From NCBI RefSeq assembly GCF_003574425.1, contig NZ_QLIU01000004.1, forward strand, positions 1 through 41,889: a stretch of DNA of 41,889 nucleotides. The letters are read 5' to 3'. This DNA comes from Cysteiniphilum halobium. GTDB lineage: Bacteria; Pseudomonadota; Gammaproteobacteria; Francisellales; Francisellaceae. Positions 1 through 10,800 of the stretch are shown here, piece by piece. The notes beneath the pieces are model-generated. The model did not search any database and was not told where the DNA came from. It saw only the letters and a list, made by a program, of their open reading frames with translations. The position numbers and the translations under genes are program-made. Within the stretch, counting starts at the first letter, position 1. Each line of letters starts with the position of its first letter.

Positions 1-229
1 GAAGGGCGTTGTTACCCGTGGGGGTAGTCTGGGCACATAAGGTGGGGGAAAAAAAAGAGGCAAGGTAAAGCCAATCAAACGTAAAAAACATGGTCGGTTA
101 CAGTCTAGCTATTTCCGGTATGGCTTGGATATGATTGCTAATGCTTATCAAAGAGCAGCTTTTAGCATAAGAGATTTTAAGCTCTGCCTTAAGATTTTAA
201 ATCGACCATTACAGGAGCTACTCAAATGA
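1..229 (+). pseudogene. IS4-like transposase, C-terminal remnant with frameshift
   Basis: The fragment enters from the left edge. One frame reads VGVVWAHKVGEKK and runs to a stop at 66-68. A one-base backward shift within the run of five G and eight A (44-56) joins it to a second frame containing KPIKRKKHGR and SYFRYGLD, which ends with TGA at 227-229. The order W-A-H-K-V-G, then K-P-I-K, then K-H-G-R, then F-R-x-G-L-D is typical of the C-terminal end of IS4-family DDE transposases. It could be a broken copy, a programmed shift or a homopolymer sequencing error. The stop lies only 5 bp from the stop of the convergent lipoprotein gene, so the right end of the insertion sequence probably lies inside that gene's 3' end. 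The family is assigned from memory of motifs. Confidence 0.6.
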
Positions 230-234
230 AAAAA

Positions 235-3165
235 TCATCGTGTACAGAGTTTTAAATCATAGTGATATTGATATCCTAATTGTTCTGCTATATGCCCATA
301 TTGGAACTGGCTTGATGCGTATCGACTATTTACCCACTGACCATCTACATATTTTTGCATATATAATACATAGTCATCTTGCTCAGAAATAACATGATCA
401 ATTAAATAAGGGATATGATCCACAAGGAGCATAGAACGTTTAGCATGGAAACCTTCTGGCACCTTTGATAATCTTTGATAACTCATATCACCAAAGTGGC
501 CGTTGTCATATGCTATTGTATATTCATCAATATTAACTCCTTCATAGTCTGTAAGCCCATATATATAAAATTTCATGGTTTCAGGAATGACTTTAACAGC
601 ATATATCAAGTCAAGTTTTTTAGGCAATAAATAGCTTATAACAGGCGTGTTTGTCTGACTTTTATGATTAAAAAGACTTATCTTAAATTGACCCTCTTTT
701 GATGATTTATCAATGACAGCAATATGGTCGCTCTCAGCAAAGTATAGCATTGAAATTATTTCCGTCTCACTGCGGTACAAAGTACTATCTTTGTTTGTTG
801 TCAAATCAATTTTATTTAAGCTTTTCTTCTCTATATCAACCATATAACTATTGTTATACATATCCATGACTATTTTGAGATCATTATGTTCAAATGGTGT
901 ACCTGTTGTTTGTCCAAGTTTTTGCCAAACATAGCCAAAACCTTCAGGGGTACCAATAACACTAATCAAATTTTCACCCTGATTATTTGCTAATAATACA
1001 TAAATGTTTCCATGATTATCGTAACTTGCCCTGATACCTAGATAGCTATAGCTTTCGCTTGGAAAATGTAAATTAACCCATTGCATTGCGATATTTTTTA
1101 ATATTTCAAGCCTCTTGACTCCACCATCATCTACTACAACAGCTAATGTCGTATGGTTATCATCATTATCAATCCAGTAATATGATTCTATTTTCCCGTT
1201 TGTATGCAAGTATGCTTTAATGTCCTCTAACATTACCTCAGAACTTTCATTTGTTGTTAAACGGTATAATGATGAATTGCTAGTTTCAGTTTCTGATGTC
1301 CCCATAAATAGATCTGTTTTTTTCAACACCGAGACAACATAATCTTTATTAAGTGCGGTTATAGTAAGCTCTGCTCCAGAAGTTGTGGTATTGCTCGGAT
1401 TGTGGAAATATATATAACAGCTTTCCTGTTGTAATAAATCAAATTTGTCTGAACTTATTTGACAATAATCAGGGCAAAGCATTTCATTACACCACTGGAC
1501 ACCATAGTCTGAGCTACCATTTTTACCATCATATATGGTAACACTTTCCGGAAAATAAGTTCGATCTAAGCTGATGTTTCTAACATTGGTATCACCATTA
1601 TTAGTCAACTTAATCGCACTCATGTTTGACTTAATTGAACCGATACTTTCTTCAAGAAGAACACTCTGATATGAAGAGTCAATGTAAAAGCTCTCTGCCA
1701 CATTATCCGCCATATTATTTGCCTTCAATACAGTTAATAAATGGCCTTTTGCAGGAACTGCATTATCCGCATGAATAATAAGCTGACATGACTCTTTTGG
1801 TTTAAGTTCTGCATTTAAACATGTTGATGATTGATTAATCTCTACCCCTGTTGCAATTTGACCATCTCTTGTAATAGAAAAATTGGCTATATCTGGTAAA
1901 AAAGCATTAAACGCACCCTCATTTTTAAACGCAATGTTTGCTACTGCTCCTGGTTTAAGATGAACATTGTTTTGCATCGATATATGATTGGCTTTTAACT
2001 TAATATCAGCATGAGCTGTAAGCGTTACGCCAGTATTCGTTTCATAAGGCAATTGTAATTGCATTTCTTTTGTATAATCTACTGGATGTGCATCGATAGC
2101 AGCCTCTATATTAACTTGACACGATTCACCAGCTTTTAAAACACCTTTTGTCAAGCAATCATCACCATTGGTAACTATTGTCATTGTATTATTAGCAACA
2201 TTCTCAAGTTTAGCATGATCACCAAGTGTTACTGACTCTTGCAGTTGATTAGTAAAAACAATGGCTTCTATTTTTGGAGAATCAAACATAATTCCCTTAG
2301 CCGTGACAGGTGATGAAATAACATGCGCATCTGCAATATATTGCCCATTTGCATTAGCCGCTTCTAAGGTAATCGGTATCATACTATCCTTGTGCGCTTC
2401 AAGTGTTTTAACTACTTCTTCATTCATTGGTAGTTTAAAGCTTACTGTAAAAACGCTCTGAGGAGGTAGCTCATCAATAATATTGGTGGATGTTGGCTCA
2501 GCAATACCCTCTAACCACTGTGGTATCATAACTTTAAGTGCATTAATAGCTATTGCTGCATTATTTGTAACCTGAATTTTTACTTCAATACCTGGAGCAA
2601 GATATTTTCCCATACTAACCGAAGAAGACAAATCAATTAACCGTGCATCATTTTCGGGGACAAACTTTAATGATTTGTTAATTTCTAAGTCTTCTGCATT
2701 CTCTGAAGTTCTTACAGCCAAAGTTAAACGCTTATTGGTTTCTTGGGCAACTTGTCCATTAAGTTTAGCTAAAAAAGCAATATTACACTGATCACCTGCT
2801 GGTAACATTTTGCCTTGTCCATTTTCATCAAAGCATGTATTTTGTGGCAAGCTTAAATCATAAGTCAGCTCAACACCATCTGTTACCGGCGTATCAAAGC
2901 CTTTGATCTCTACCGTACTATTATTACTTACTCGACCTATGGCTCCAATTTTTACTTGATCGACAACAGGATTTGTTACTGTATACGATAAAACGGTTGT
3001 TTTACCGGATTGAATCACTTCTGGTGCTTTGATAGCTTCTTGGGCTTTTAATTGCGCTTTTACCGGTGTTGGCGTGGGCGTATCACCTCCTGAAGCACCA
3101 CCTCCACCACAGCCAATAAGTGCTAATGAAAATAATAATGATGTATGTTTTAGATTAAATTTCAT
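235..3165 (-). CDS. Giant surface lipoprotein, Ig-like stalk with non-RCC1 head
   Basis: This 976-residue predicted lipoprotein starts MKFNLKH, preceded by the ribosome site AGGAGA; an in-frame ATG ten codons upstream lacks a comparable site. The signal peptide ends in LIGC (Cys19) followed by four glycines. Residue +2 is Gly, so outer-membrane sorting is expected. Residues about 60-620 contain repeated paired-cysteine segments of the form C-(6-9 residues)-C followed by a short hydrophobic beta strand, as in ASH/choice-of-anchor-D Ig-like modules. The last 350 residues lack the CWG repeats of the two upstream paralogues. They look like beta strands, possibly another propeller, and I do not recognise the family. 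The 3' end abuts a transposase remnant, so the last residues may be recent. It is the last of three related genes, each with its own promoter copy. Function is unknown; adhesion or surface binding is inference. Confidence 0.8.
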   Translation of the reverse strand: MKFNLKHTSLLFSLALIGCGGGGASGGDTPTPTPVKAQLKAQEAIKAPEVIQSGKTTVLSYTVTNPVVDQVKIGAIGRVSNNSTVEIKGFDTPVTDGVELTYDLSLPQNTCFDENGQGKMLPAGDQCNIAFLAKLNGQVAQETNKRLTLAVRTSENAEDLEINKSLKFVPENDARLIDLSSSVSMGKYLAPGIEVKIQVTNNAAIAINALKVMIPQWLEGIAEPTSTNIIDELPPQSVFTVSFKLPMNEEVVKTLEAHKDSMIPITLEAANANGQYIADAHVISSPVTAKGIMFDSPKIEAIVFTNQLQESVTLGDHAKLENVANNTMTIVTNGDDCLTKGVLKAGESCQVNIEAAIDAHPVDYTKEMQLQLPYETNTGVTLTAHADIKLKANHISMQNNVHLKPGAVANIAFKNEGAFNAFLPDIANFSITRDGQIATGVEINQSSTCLNAELKPKESCQLIIHADNAVPAKGHLLTVLKANNMADNVAESFYIDSSYQSVLLEESIGSIKSNMSAIKLTNNGDTNVRNISLDRTYFPESVTIYDGKNGSSDYGVQWCNEMLCPDYCQISSDKFDLLQQESCYIYFHNPSNTTTSGAELTITALNKDYVVSVLKKTDLFMGTSETETSNSSLYRLTTNESSEVMLEDIKAYLHTNGKIESYYWIDNDDNHTTLAVVVDDGGVKRLEILKNIAMQWVNLHFPSESYSYLGIRASYDNHGNIYVLLANNQGENLISVIGTPEGFGYVWQKLGQTTGTPFEHNDLKIVMDMYNNSYMVDIEKKSLNKIDLTTNKDSTLYRSETEIISMLYFAESDHIAVIDKSSKEGQFKISLFNHKSQTNTPVISYLLPKKLDLIYAVKVIPETMKFYIYGLTDYEGVNIDEYTIAYDNGHFGDMSYQRLSKVPEGFHAKRSMLLVDHIPYLIDHVISEQDDYVLYMQKYVDGQWVNSRYASSQFQYGHIAEQLGYQYHYDLKLCTR

Positions 3166-3221
3166 AATCTCTCCTAATTCTCTTTTAATGAACAAACGGG
3201 GTTAAAACTTAATAAGATCAA

Positions 3222-3250
3222 AATATGAACTAAATTAGTGCCTACGTAAA
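3222..3250 (-). promoter_or_regulatory. Shared promoter module, lipoprotein gene 1
   Basis: On the minus strand this reads TTTACG (3245-3250), a 17-bp spacer, then CATATT (3222-3227). Exactly the same pair and spacing occur before the other two giant lipoprotein genes. The bases just upstream of the -35 (AATCTAATTTTACG) are also conserved although the spacer is not. That pattern supports a sigma70-type promoter with a common upstream element. No transcription start has been shown. Confidence 0.6.
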
Positions 3251-3345
3251 ATTAGATTTCCTGATATGACTATTTGAATTATTTATGTCGACTTAAAATC
3301 ATGTTGTAGATAGTTTATGCTTTCTCGTAGGAACACTTCCTTTCC

Positions 3346-6300
3346 TTAAATTAAAGGCAGGCTACTTTTCACTGGCACATAACTGAGATTGAAAGTACCA
3401 TCTCCTAGTTGACCAGCATGATTGCCCCCCCAACAGTAACTTTTATAATCATTGCCAAGAGCACAGCTATAAGCAGCACCTGTCGCAATAGAAACTAACG
3501 ATACATTGTTTGGAATACTGCCTGACTTAACGGCAATAGGTGTTGTTTGTTCCCAAGTAGCAAAACCACTACCTACACCCGCATGTCCTCCCCAGCAATA
3601 CGCCTTTTGATCACTTCCTAAAATACAGCTGTGCGTGAAACCTAATGACATAGCTTTAATCGTCACACCATCAGGTAAGGCACCTTGAGCAACTAAACTA
3701 GGTTTATACTCACCGTATTCATTCACCATATTATTGCCCAGTTGACCATATTTATTATGCCCCCAGCAATAAGCTTTATTATCTTCGGTTACTCCACAAG
3801 CATGATCATTACCCGTGTGGATTGACTTAAATACTAGCCCTTGCTGGTTGACTGCCACTGGAGAAGTGCTCCCTCCAGATACCTTGTTGCCAAGCTTATA
3901 GTAATCATTTATCCCCCAACAATAAGCTTGACCTGTATGATCTAATAGACAACCGAAATCTTGACCTAGGCCAATTGAAGTAATTGCTGCTGATTGTGGC
4001 AATTGCCCTTGTGGTAATTCCATCGGTGTATTTCTAAAACCACCCCCCCAGCAATAGGCTTTTTGGTTACTTGCTATGGCACAGCTAAAATTATTTCCTA
4101 AGGCAATACTAGTTAATACCACACCTTGAGGAATATCACCTGTTAAGACCTTAACTGGTGAATGACTTGATGTATTGTTACCATTGCCAAGTTGCCCGTT
4201 TCCATTTTCTCCCCAACAATATGCCTGATTTTCAGAGTCTAAAGCACAAGTATGTACATTGCCTAAAGAGATGGACATTAGCGCATAATCTTTAGGTAAT
4301 TCACCTTGACTAATTTTGGTAGGATACATCGAGTTTTTATACGTCCCATTACCCAACTCCCCAGAAGCATTATACCCCCAACAATATGCTTGATTGTCAA
4401 GATCTAAAGCACAAGTATGCCGATAACCAGCTGATAATGCACTATATTTCACTGATGAGACGGCTAAATTCAATATATATTGATTTAAAGGTAAGCTTGT
4501 TGTTGACTCTGATGTGACATCAAATAGATATTCCCCACTTGAAATATCTTCTGAAATCTCTGCTATTACAGAGCATTGAGGGCTTTCCTGCGACACAGAT
4601 AAAACACATTGATTACCATTAGGAAAGCTAATATGACTGTTATTACTACTGATTGAATATACCTGATCAGTAGTAGAGCTACCATGCCAATCTTGAGGTG
4701 GTGTAATAACTATATCTACACTTTCTCCTGATATCACCTGCTTAACACTGTGACCATATTGTTGTAATTGAACACTAGCAACACCATGATCAACAATACT
4801 TACCTCACCAACATCTAATGTATCTACTGCTAAATTACTTTGTCCCATTTTTAAGCTTAATTGATAATCACTTTTTATCGGTGTATGATCACTTACTTCA
4901 AGCCCAATATAGCAATAACTACCACTGGCAACAGCAGCACCATCAAAACAGCTTGGTACTTTTGCTGGTGCGTTTATCATTAAGCCTGTAACCCCATCAT
5001 CATGCGTTACTACATAATCTATCATACTTGTCGATGGCAGCCATTGTATGCTTTCTTCATTATTGACAAGCTTTAAATCATAGTGTTTCTTGCCAGAAAT
5101 AGGTAACTCAAGAGCAACTGCTTCTGGCTCATAAGCGATGCTATAAACATAGTTAACTTGGAAATCAACTGCCAGTGTTGTTGATTGTGAAATACTTCCT
5201 TCTTGTGGTGTCATGATGATATCTAGATGATCACCTGTATTCACATTTGCATCTGCTTTTGCCTCAAGGATTAAGGCACAGCGCTCTTTTGTCTGAAGTA
5301 TGGGAAACTCACTGCAATTTGCTAAACCATTAGCACCTCCAGCTGTCACACGGGTGATAGCATGAGGAAGCGCTTCTGAAAAAGCGATGGTGTAACGATA
5401 GTCCGTCGGATTAATCAGCTCAATATATTGCTGCCCCGGTTTACCAAAAATCATTGTATCACTTAATTTTTGCGCACTTTCAATCGCTAATGACGCAATA
5501 TAAGGAAAAGTATCCAATTGCATCAGCGGTCGATACTCTGCCAACGCATTATTACTGGTGAAGCGAATAACCTGTCCCCCGGTCTCATCTGAATTTGCAT
5601 TGCTGATAACCGATGTCATGTTAGCTTTTAATGCTGAGGCTAAATCATCAGCCGTTTTACCTACCTGGAGCGCTAGCTCAACATTTGCTTCTTGATTGGC
5701 TGATAATGTTGTTATTTTAGAAAGATTGCTCATATCAATAATCTCTCTAAGCCACTGAGGTAATATTTCAACACGCATACCTGAGATAACTTTATTTGTT
5801 GGATTATTAAGTTTGATCACTAAACCCTTCTCATTAATATCGATATAATTAAGTGCTTTCTTTAGCTCATGAAAATTAAACAGCGCACTTGTATCGGCAT
5901 CAGGAGAGTCTGGGTCAATGACCTCTACTTGAACTGGCACCTCCATTTGGGTCTCATCTTGCCAATGTATCACCAACTGTGGTTTAAACTCAGCAGTAAC
6001 TGCATCCGCTGGAATATCAACTTTTAATTGACATATTTGATTAGAACTAACGGGTTTCCCCGCCGTGCAACTATTAGGATAACTCTCATCTACTGTAAAT
6101 GCCGAAGCACCAAGAAGCTCTGCTTTGTTAAATGTTTTTGTCACTGACTCAGGTAGACCCACTGTAAAATATAAAGAAAGTGCTTTACCTTGAACTACTG
6201 CACTTGGATTTAATAACGCATTAGCACTAGCACCACTTTTGCTATAACTTGGTAACAGCAGACTAAATTGATTATTTGAATTTTCTATTTGAAGACTTAA

Positions 6301-7731
6301 CAACTTATCTGACAAATCTGATAATGGTTTGATGGTTATATAGCAGTTTGCATTTTGTGCTACTGCATTTCCCGTTAAACAATTAGCCCCAACTAAACCC
6401 TCTTCAATTGCAAATTCAGAGGTAAGATCATTACCCTGTGCATCATAAATCTTATAATCACCTAGATTTTTTGAAGGATACCAATGCATAAAACCATTAT
6501 TTTTAAAAGCAATTTGATTATCATAGTTTGCAATCAAAGTGTTTTGGTCACTTGCTGAAACATTAACGCTAGTGTCAACTGCAAAATTAACTTTATAGGA
6601 TTCACGATTACTGTCATTAGGTGTGCTAAATTCGATTTCAAAATTCTGAAGTCCTTGCAAATCTTTAGCTATGCTTGGATCGATAGAAATTTCAGCAACG
6701 CAACTATTATTTTTTGCTAATGGCAATGAGCATTTTGACATATCAACCTCAATGGCATCAGCAAATGGCGCTAGCTTAGCATGAATATCTGTAATCGCAT
6801 CTGTGCTTGTATTTAACAACGATACAGTTGCTTTGAATTGACCATCAATTTCTTTAAACTGACTGATAGTATCAGTATTCGCCACAACATTACTCAAATA
6901 AATAGTTGGCGTTAATGGGTAAGCTTGTGTTGTGGAACGTGCACTATCATAAGTAATCTGTGCTTGAGATTCATTCTTATGTAAGCTTTTTTGCCATAAC
7001 TTTAATGCTTGCTGCGCTTGAGCACTATCTTCTAACTTGTACTGTAATACAACAGACTCCGCACCTTTAATCTCAAAAATATCCTCTGATATCTTAGATA
7101 TATAGGGTTTAATCACCTCTGGAAAAATCAGGTTTGGGTTATTAATAGCATTTGCTGTTGCATTGTTTAGGGTAATATTAATCACCTCCCCAATTGCAAT
7201 AGGTGAGATCTGGGTAATAGAAAACTTGCTTTTTTGAAACTCTGGATCATTTGATGGTTTAAAAGAAAGCTTCACTATCGATTCAATTACCCCCACGCTA
7301 GTCGTATAAATAAGTTTGCCCTCATAGGCATCACGCTCTTTTGTTGTCACTACTTCCCACTGATCCGTACAATGCTCACCAGAGGAAAGTAACATATTGA
7401 CTTTACATGAAGAGGGTGTGTCCTTTTGTCTAAACTTAACACCCGTATCTGCTGGTGTTGTTGCTACTAATTCTTTTGATAAAATTTGCACTTTTGAATT
7501 ATTACTTACAGCTTGTAAGCTTAATTGGTTAGATGGTGTTACTTCTACCAAAAGACCTAAAATTGCTTCCTTATCACTCATGTATGCCTTTGTGCTATCA
7601 GTAACCACCTTTGCTGAAGCCTTAAGTGAAGGAGGATTAACAGGTTCAGTGCCTGAACCACCTCCACCGCCACAAGCAGACAGTAATAAAACAGACAATA
7701 AGTATAGTGGTTTGCGGGCTATATTTTTCAT
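3346..7731 (-). CDS. Giant surface lipoprotein with Ig-like stalk and seven-bladed RCC1-like head
   Basis: This 1461-residue lipoprotein has a signal peptide ending LLSAC (Cys20) followed by five glycines, and an AGGAT ribosome site upstream of the ATG. Residues about 30-1090 form a stalk with at least seven paired-cysteine Ig-like signatures, for example C-TGNAVAQNAN-C near residue 450. From about residue 1094 to the end there are seven repeats of about 50 residues, each with a (H/F/Y)-x-C-(A/G/L/I) strand and a YCWG strand, usually followed by QLGNG. This is the RCC1/BNR-like propeller pattern, with two cysteines per blade, which suits an exported, disulfide-stabilised domain. The next upstream gene is a close paralogue over its full length. 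A surface-exposed ligand-binding head on a long stalk is likely; the ligand is unknown. Confidence 0.85.
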   Translation of the reverse strand: MKNIARKPLYLLSVLLLSACGGGGGSGTEPVNPPSLKASAKVVTDSTKAYMSDKEAILGLLVEVTPSNQLSLQAVSNNSKVQILSKELVATTPADTGVKFRQKDTPSSCKVNMLLSSGEHCTDQWEVVTTKERDAYEGKLIYTTSVGVIESIVKLSFKPSNDPEFQKSKFSITQISPIAIGEVINITLNNATANAINNPNLIFPEVIKPYISKISEDIFEIKGAESVVLQYKLEDSAQAQQALKLWQKSLHKNESQAQITYDSARSTTQAYPLTPTIYLSNVVANTDTISQFKEIDGQFKATVSLLNTSTDAITDIHAKLAPFADAIEVDMSKCSLPLAKNNSCVAEISIDPSIAKDLQGLQNFEIEFSTPNDSNRESYKVNFAVDTSVNVSASDQNTLIANYDNQIAFKNNGFMHWYPSKNLGDYKIYDAQGNDLTSEFAIEEGLVGANCLTGNAVAQNANCYITIKPLSDLSDKLLSLQIENSNNQFSLLLPSYSKSGASANALLNPSAVVQGKALSLYFTVGLPESVTKTFNKAELLGASAFTVDESYPNSCTAGKPVSSNQICQLKVDIPADAVTAEFKPQLVIHWQDETQMEVPVQVEVIDPDSPDADTSALFNFHELKKALNYIDINEKGLVIKLNNPTNKVISGMRVEILPQWLREIIDMSNLSKITTLSANQEANVELALQVGKTADDLASALKANMTSVISNANSDETGGQVIRFTSNNALAEYRPLMQLDTFPYIASLAIESAQKLSDTMIFGKPGQQYIELINPTDYRYTIAFSEALPHAITRVTAGGANGLANCSEFPILQTKERCALILEAKADANVNTGDHLDIIMTPQEGSISQSTTLAVDFQVNYVYSIAYEPEAVALELPISGKKHYDLKLVNNEESIQWLPSTSMIDYVVTHDDGVTGLMINAPAKVPSCFDGAAVASGSYCYIGLEVSDHTPIKSDYQLSLKMGQSNLAVDTLDVGEVSIVDHGVASVQLQQYGHSVKQVISGESVDIVITPPQDWHGSSTTDQVYSISSNNSHISFPNGNQCVLSVSQESPQCSVIAEISEDISSGEYLFDVTSESTTSLPLNQYILNLAVSSVKYSALSAGYRHTCALDLDNQAYCWGYNASGELGNGTYKNSMYPTKISQGELPKDYALMSISLGNVHTCALDSENQAYCWGENGNGQLGNGNNTSSHSPVKVLTGDIPQGVVLTSIALGNNFSCAIASNQKAYCWGGGFRNTPMELPQGQLPQSAAITSIGLGQDFGCLLDHTGQAYCWGINDYYKLGNKVSGGSTSPVAVNQQGLVFKSIHTGNDHACGVTEDNKAYCWGHNKYGQLGNNMVNEYGEYKPSLVAQGALPDGVTIKAMSLGFTHSCILGSDQKAYCWGGHAGVGSGFATWEQTTPIAVKSGSIPNNVSLVSIATGAAYSCALGNDYKSYCWGGNHAGQLGDGTFNLSYVPVKSSLPLI

Positions 7732-7763
7732 ACTTGATCCTTTTTTATTTGAATTTCAAATAG

Positions 7764-7792
7764 AATATGAATGGAAAATGATCTTTCGTAAA
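7764..7792 (-). promoter_or_regulatory. Shared promoter module, lipoprotein gene 2
   Basis: TTTACG (7787-7792), 17 bp, CATATT (7764-7769) on the minus strand, 33 bp before the start codon. The flanking sequence is nearly the same as that before the third lipoprotein gene over about 70 bp, including the AATCTAATTTTACG box and the stretch between the -10 and the coding start. This suggests the promoter was duplicated with the gene. Confidence 0.65.
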
Positions 7793-7874
7793 ATTAGATT
7801 ATGAAATAAGCTTATTTAGGATTTTTATATAATGGATATACATTTACGGAAATTAAAAGGTGTAAATAATATTC

Positions 7875-10800
7875 TTAATCAACTGCAGGTTTGGTTAGCA
7901 CTGGCGTATATCGATCTACTTTAGTCCCATCTCCAAGCTGTCCATAGTTGTTATCTCCCCAGCAATAAGATTGGTTATCGCTACCAATACCACATGTATA
8001 ATGATCTCCAGCTGTAATATCAATCAACGCAACATCACTTGGTATTTTACCTTTTTTGACAACAACAGCACGATATTCAGTATTATCATGGCCCACACCA
8101 AGTTGTCCTTTAGCGTTCATCCCCCAACAATAGGCTTGTCCATCATCTGCTAATGCACATGCATGATAATGCCCCGCTGTTATTTTATTCAATAGAGTAC
8201 CTGACGGTATAATCGTTTGATTAACTTGCGTAGGTTTCTCTTGCTGTTCGTTTGGAAATGAGCCCAGCGTTGATTTTCGACCCCAACAATAAATATCTTG
8301 CTTGTTGTCCGATAACGCACAGGTATGTAAAGCACCTGTGGCAATCATGTTGAAGCCAATACCCGATTGACTGACTGCTCGAGGGTAAGCTGGAGAATCA
8401 CTGGCTCCTCCATTACCTAATTGCCCATTCTCTCCAGATCCCCAACAATAAGCTTTCTTCTCATTTGTTAAGACACACGCATGCGCAAACCCAAGTTCAA
8501 TATCTGTGATTTCTGCAGCAGATGGTATTTGTCCTTTAGAAATTTTCGTTGGCAATAAAAAGCTCTCCTGAGATGAGTTCTTAATGAGTTTATAATAGTT
8601 ACGCCCCCAACAATAAATATTATTTTGGTCATCTACTGCACAAGAAACACGCTCGCCAGCGGCAATATTTTTTAACTGAGCACTAGCTGGAATATCTCCA
8701 TTACTCACTTCAACAGGTACTTTAGCATTTTCTGGGTAATCTGCATTACCTAACTGTCCACTACTGTTACTTCCCCAGCAATAAGCTTTACCATTTGTTG
8801 CTAATGCGCAGGCATGCACCCAACCTTGTGATAACTTTTTAATATCTTCAACGGCGGGAAGCTGCCCTTTCTTTAATGCTGTTGGTAATAAGCTTGCCAA
8901 AACATCTGTATCATTACCTAGCTTACCACTACTGCCATTATAGCCCCAACAATATATTTTATTATCCAGTGTTTTAGCACATGCTGTGTCTGATTTAGAA
9001 CCTGACATAATCTGATTATAAGCAGATTTAGCTAATACACTCATGTTTATTTGCACTTGTCCAATTGGCAAATCCGTTGTTTCATCTGGATCAATACTTA
9101 TGTTATATACTCCTGAGCTTAGCTCACGATCAACCGCAATAGCAACTAAGCACTGAGTATCTTGATTAGCAACAGATAGCTTGCATGTGTTGCCATTGGG
9201 AAAACTAATAGCAGGGTTGCTTGCATTAATACTAAATATCTGATCATTTTCAGTAGAGGTATACCAATTTTCAGGCGCTATAATACCGATCTCAACCAAC
9301 TCTCCAGCTTGAACACTACTAATACTTTGACCATTTTTCTGCAACTGAACACTTGCCTTACCATGATCAACAATGGATACCTCGCCTACTGCTAATGTCT
9401 CAACTGCTAAATTGCTTTGTCCCATCTGTAAACTTAATTGATAATCATTCTGTATGCCTGCATCATGACGTACTTCAAGACCAATATAGCAATAGCCTCC
9501 ACTGGCCACCGTATCTCCATCCATACAGCTTGGTGCTTGTGTTGGTCCTGTTATATGTAAACCATCAATCCCTTGATGATGATGTAAAACATAATCTGTC
9601 ATGTTACTTGAAGGTAACCACTGCATCGCTTCTTCATTATTGACAAGTTTTAAGTTATAAACTTTATTACCTGAAATGGGTAATTCGATTGCACTACTTT
9701 CTGGTTGATAGCCAATGCTGTACACATAATTCGTTTGAAAATCAATTTGTAAGGTCGTTGTTTGGGTGATGGCACCTTCTTCTGGTGTTAGCATAATATC
9801 TAAATGATCACCTTCACTCACATTAGCATCAGATTGCGCTTCAAAAATCACTGCACAACGCGCTTTAGGTAATAACTGATCTAACAACCCACTACAATTC
9901 ACTAAACCACTTATACCACCTTCAGTCACACGATTAATACCCATAGGTAAGGCTTCCGAAAAACTTAATATGTGACGATATTCTGTTGGGTTAACAACCT
10001 CAATATACTGCAATGCTGGTTTGTCAAAAACAAGTCGCTGAGTTAATGTTTGTCTTGCATTTTCCTCTTGTGTATCAATATAAGGAAAAAGGTCTACTTC
10101 TATTGCAGGATGATAAGCCATTACAGCATTACTACTTTTAAAACGAATAACCTGACCACCCGTTTCATCTTCATTTGCATTGGCAACCACTGCCGTTAAA
10201 TGATCCTTTAATGCTGCCGCTAAGTCATCTGCTGTTTTGTCTATTTGCAAGCCTAAGTGGGTGACTATCTCTTGCCCTGATGGAATGGTGATTTTGGATA
10301 AACTACTGATATCGACAATATCTCTCAACCACTGAGGTAAAATCTCAACTTCAAAACCCGATATTACTGTATCTGTTGTGTTGTTTAGCTTTATTTGTAA
10401 GCCATTTTCATTAGCATCAATGTAGGTGAGATCACCACTTAACTGCATAAAGCTAAATAACCCACTGATATCCGCATCAGGGTCTTGTGGATCAATAACC
10501 CCTATAATGGTATGAACATCTGAGCTTGTCCCATCCTTCCACTCAATCACTACAGTAGGTGCAAATTGTGATAGTACAATAGCTTCTTTGGGAATATCTA
10601 ATTTTAACTGGCAGGGATTGTGAATACTTGCTATTGTCTGATCAATAATACAACTCTGCGGATAATCAGTATCTTGCACAACTCCATGAATTACCTCCCC
10701 AGAGGCATCTTTAATCGTAAAGCCTTTAACTATTTGTTCCTCAGGAGGTGCAACCGTATAAAATACTGACAACGGTTTGTTGATAATCACATACTTAGAA

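Noticed and set aside
226-252. Short forward frame with AGGAG before its ATG
   Set aside because: Eight or nine codons only, overlapping the end of the transposase remnant; chance resemblance is likely.
7397-7804. 135-residue frame opposite the signal peptide region of the second lipoprotein
   Set aside because: It mirrors the lipoprotein coding sequence on the other strand, and the polyproline run is just the complement of the poly-glycine linker.
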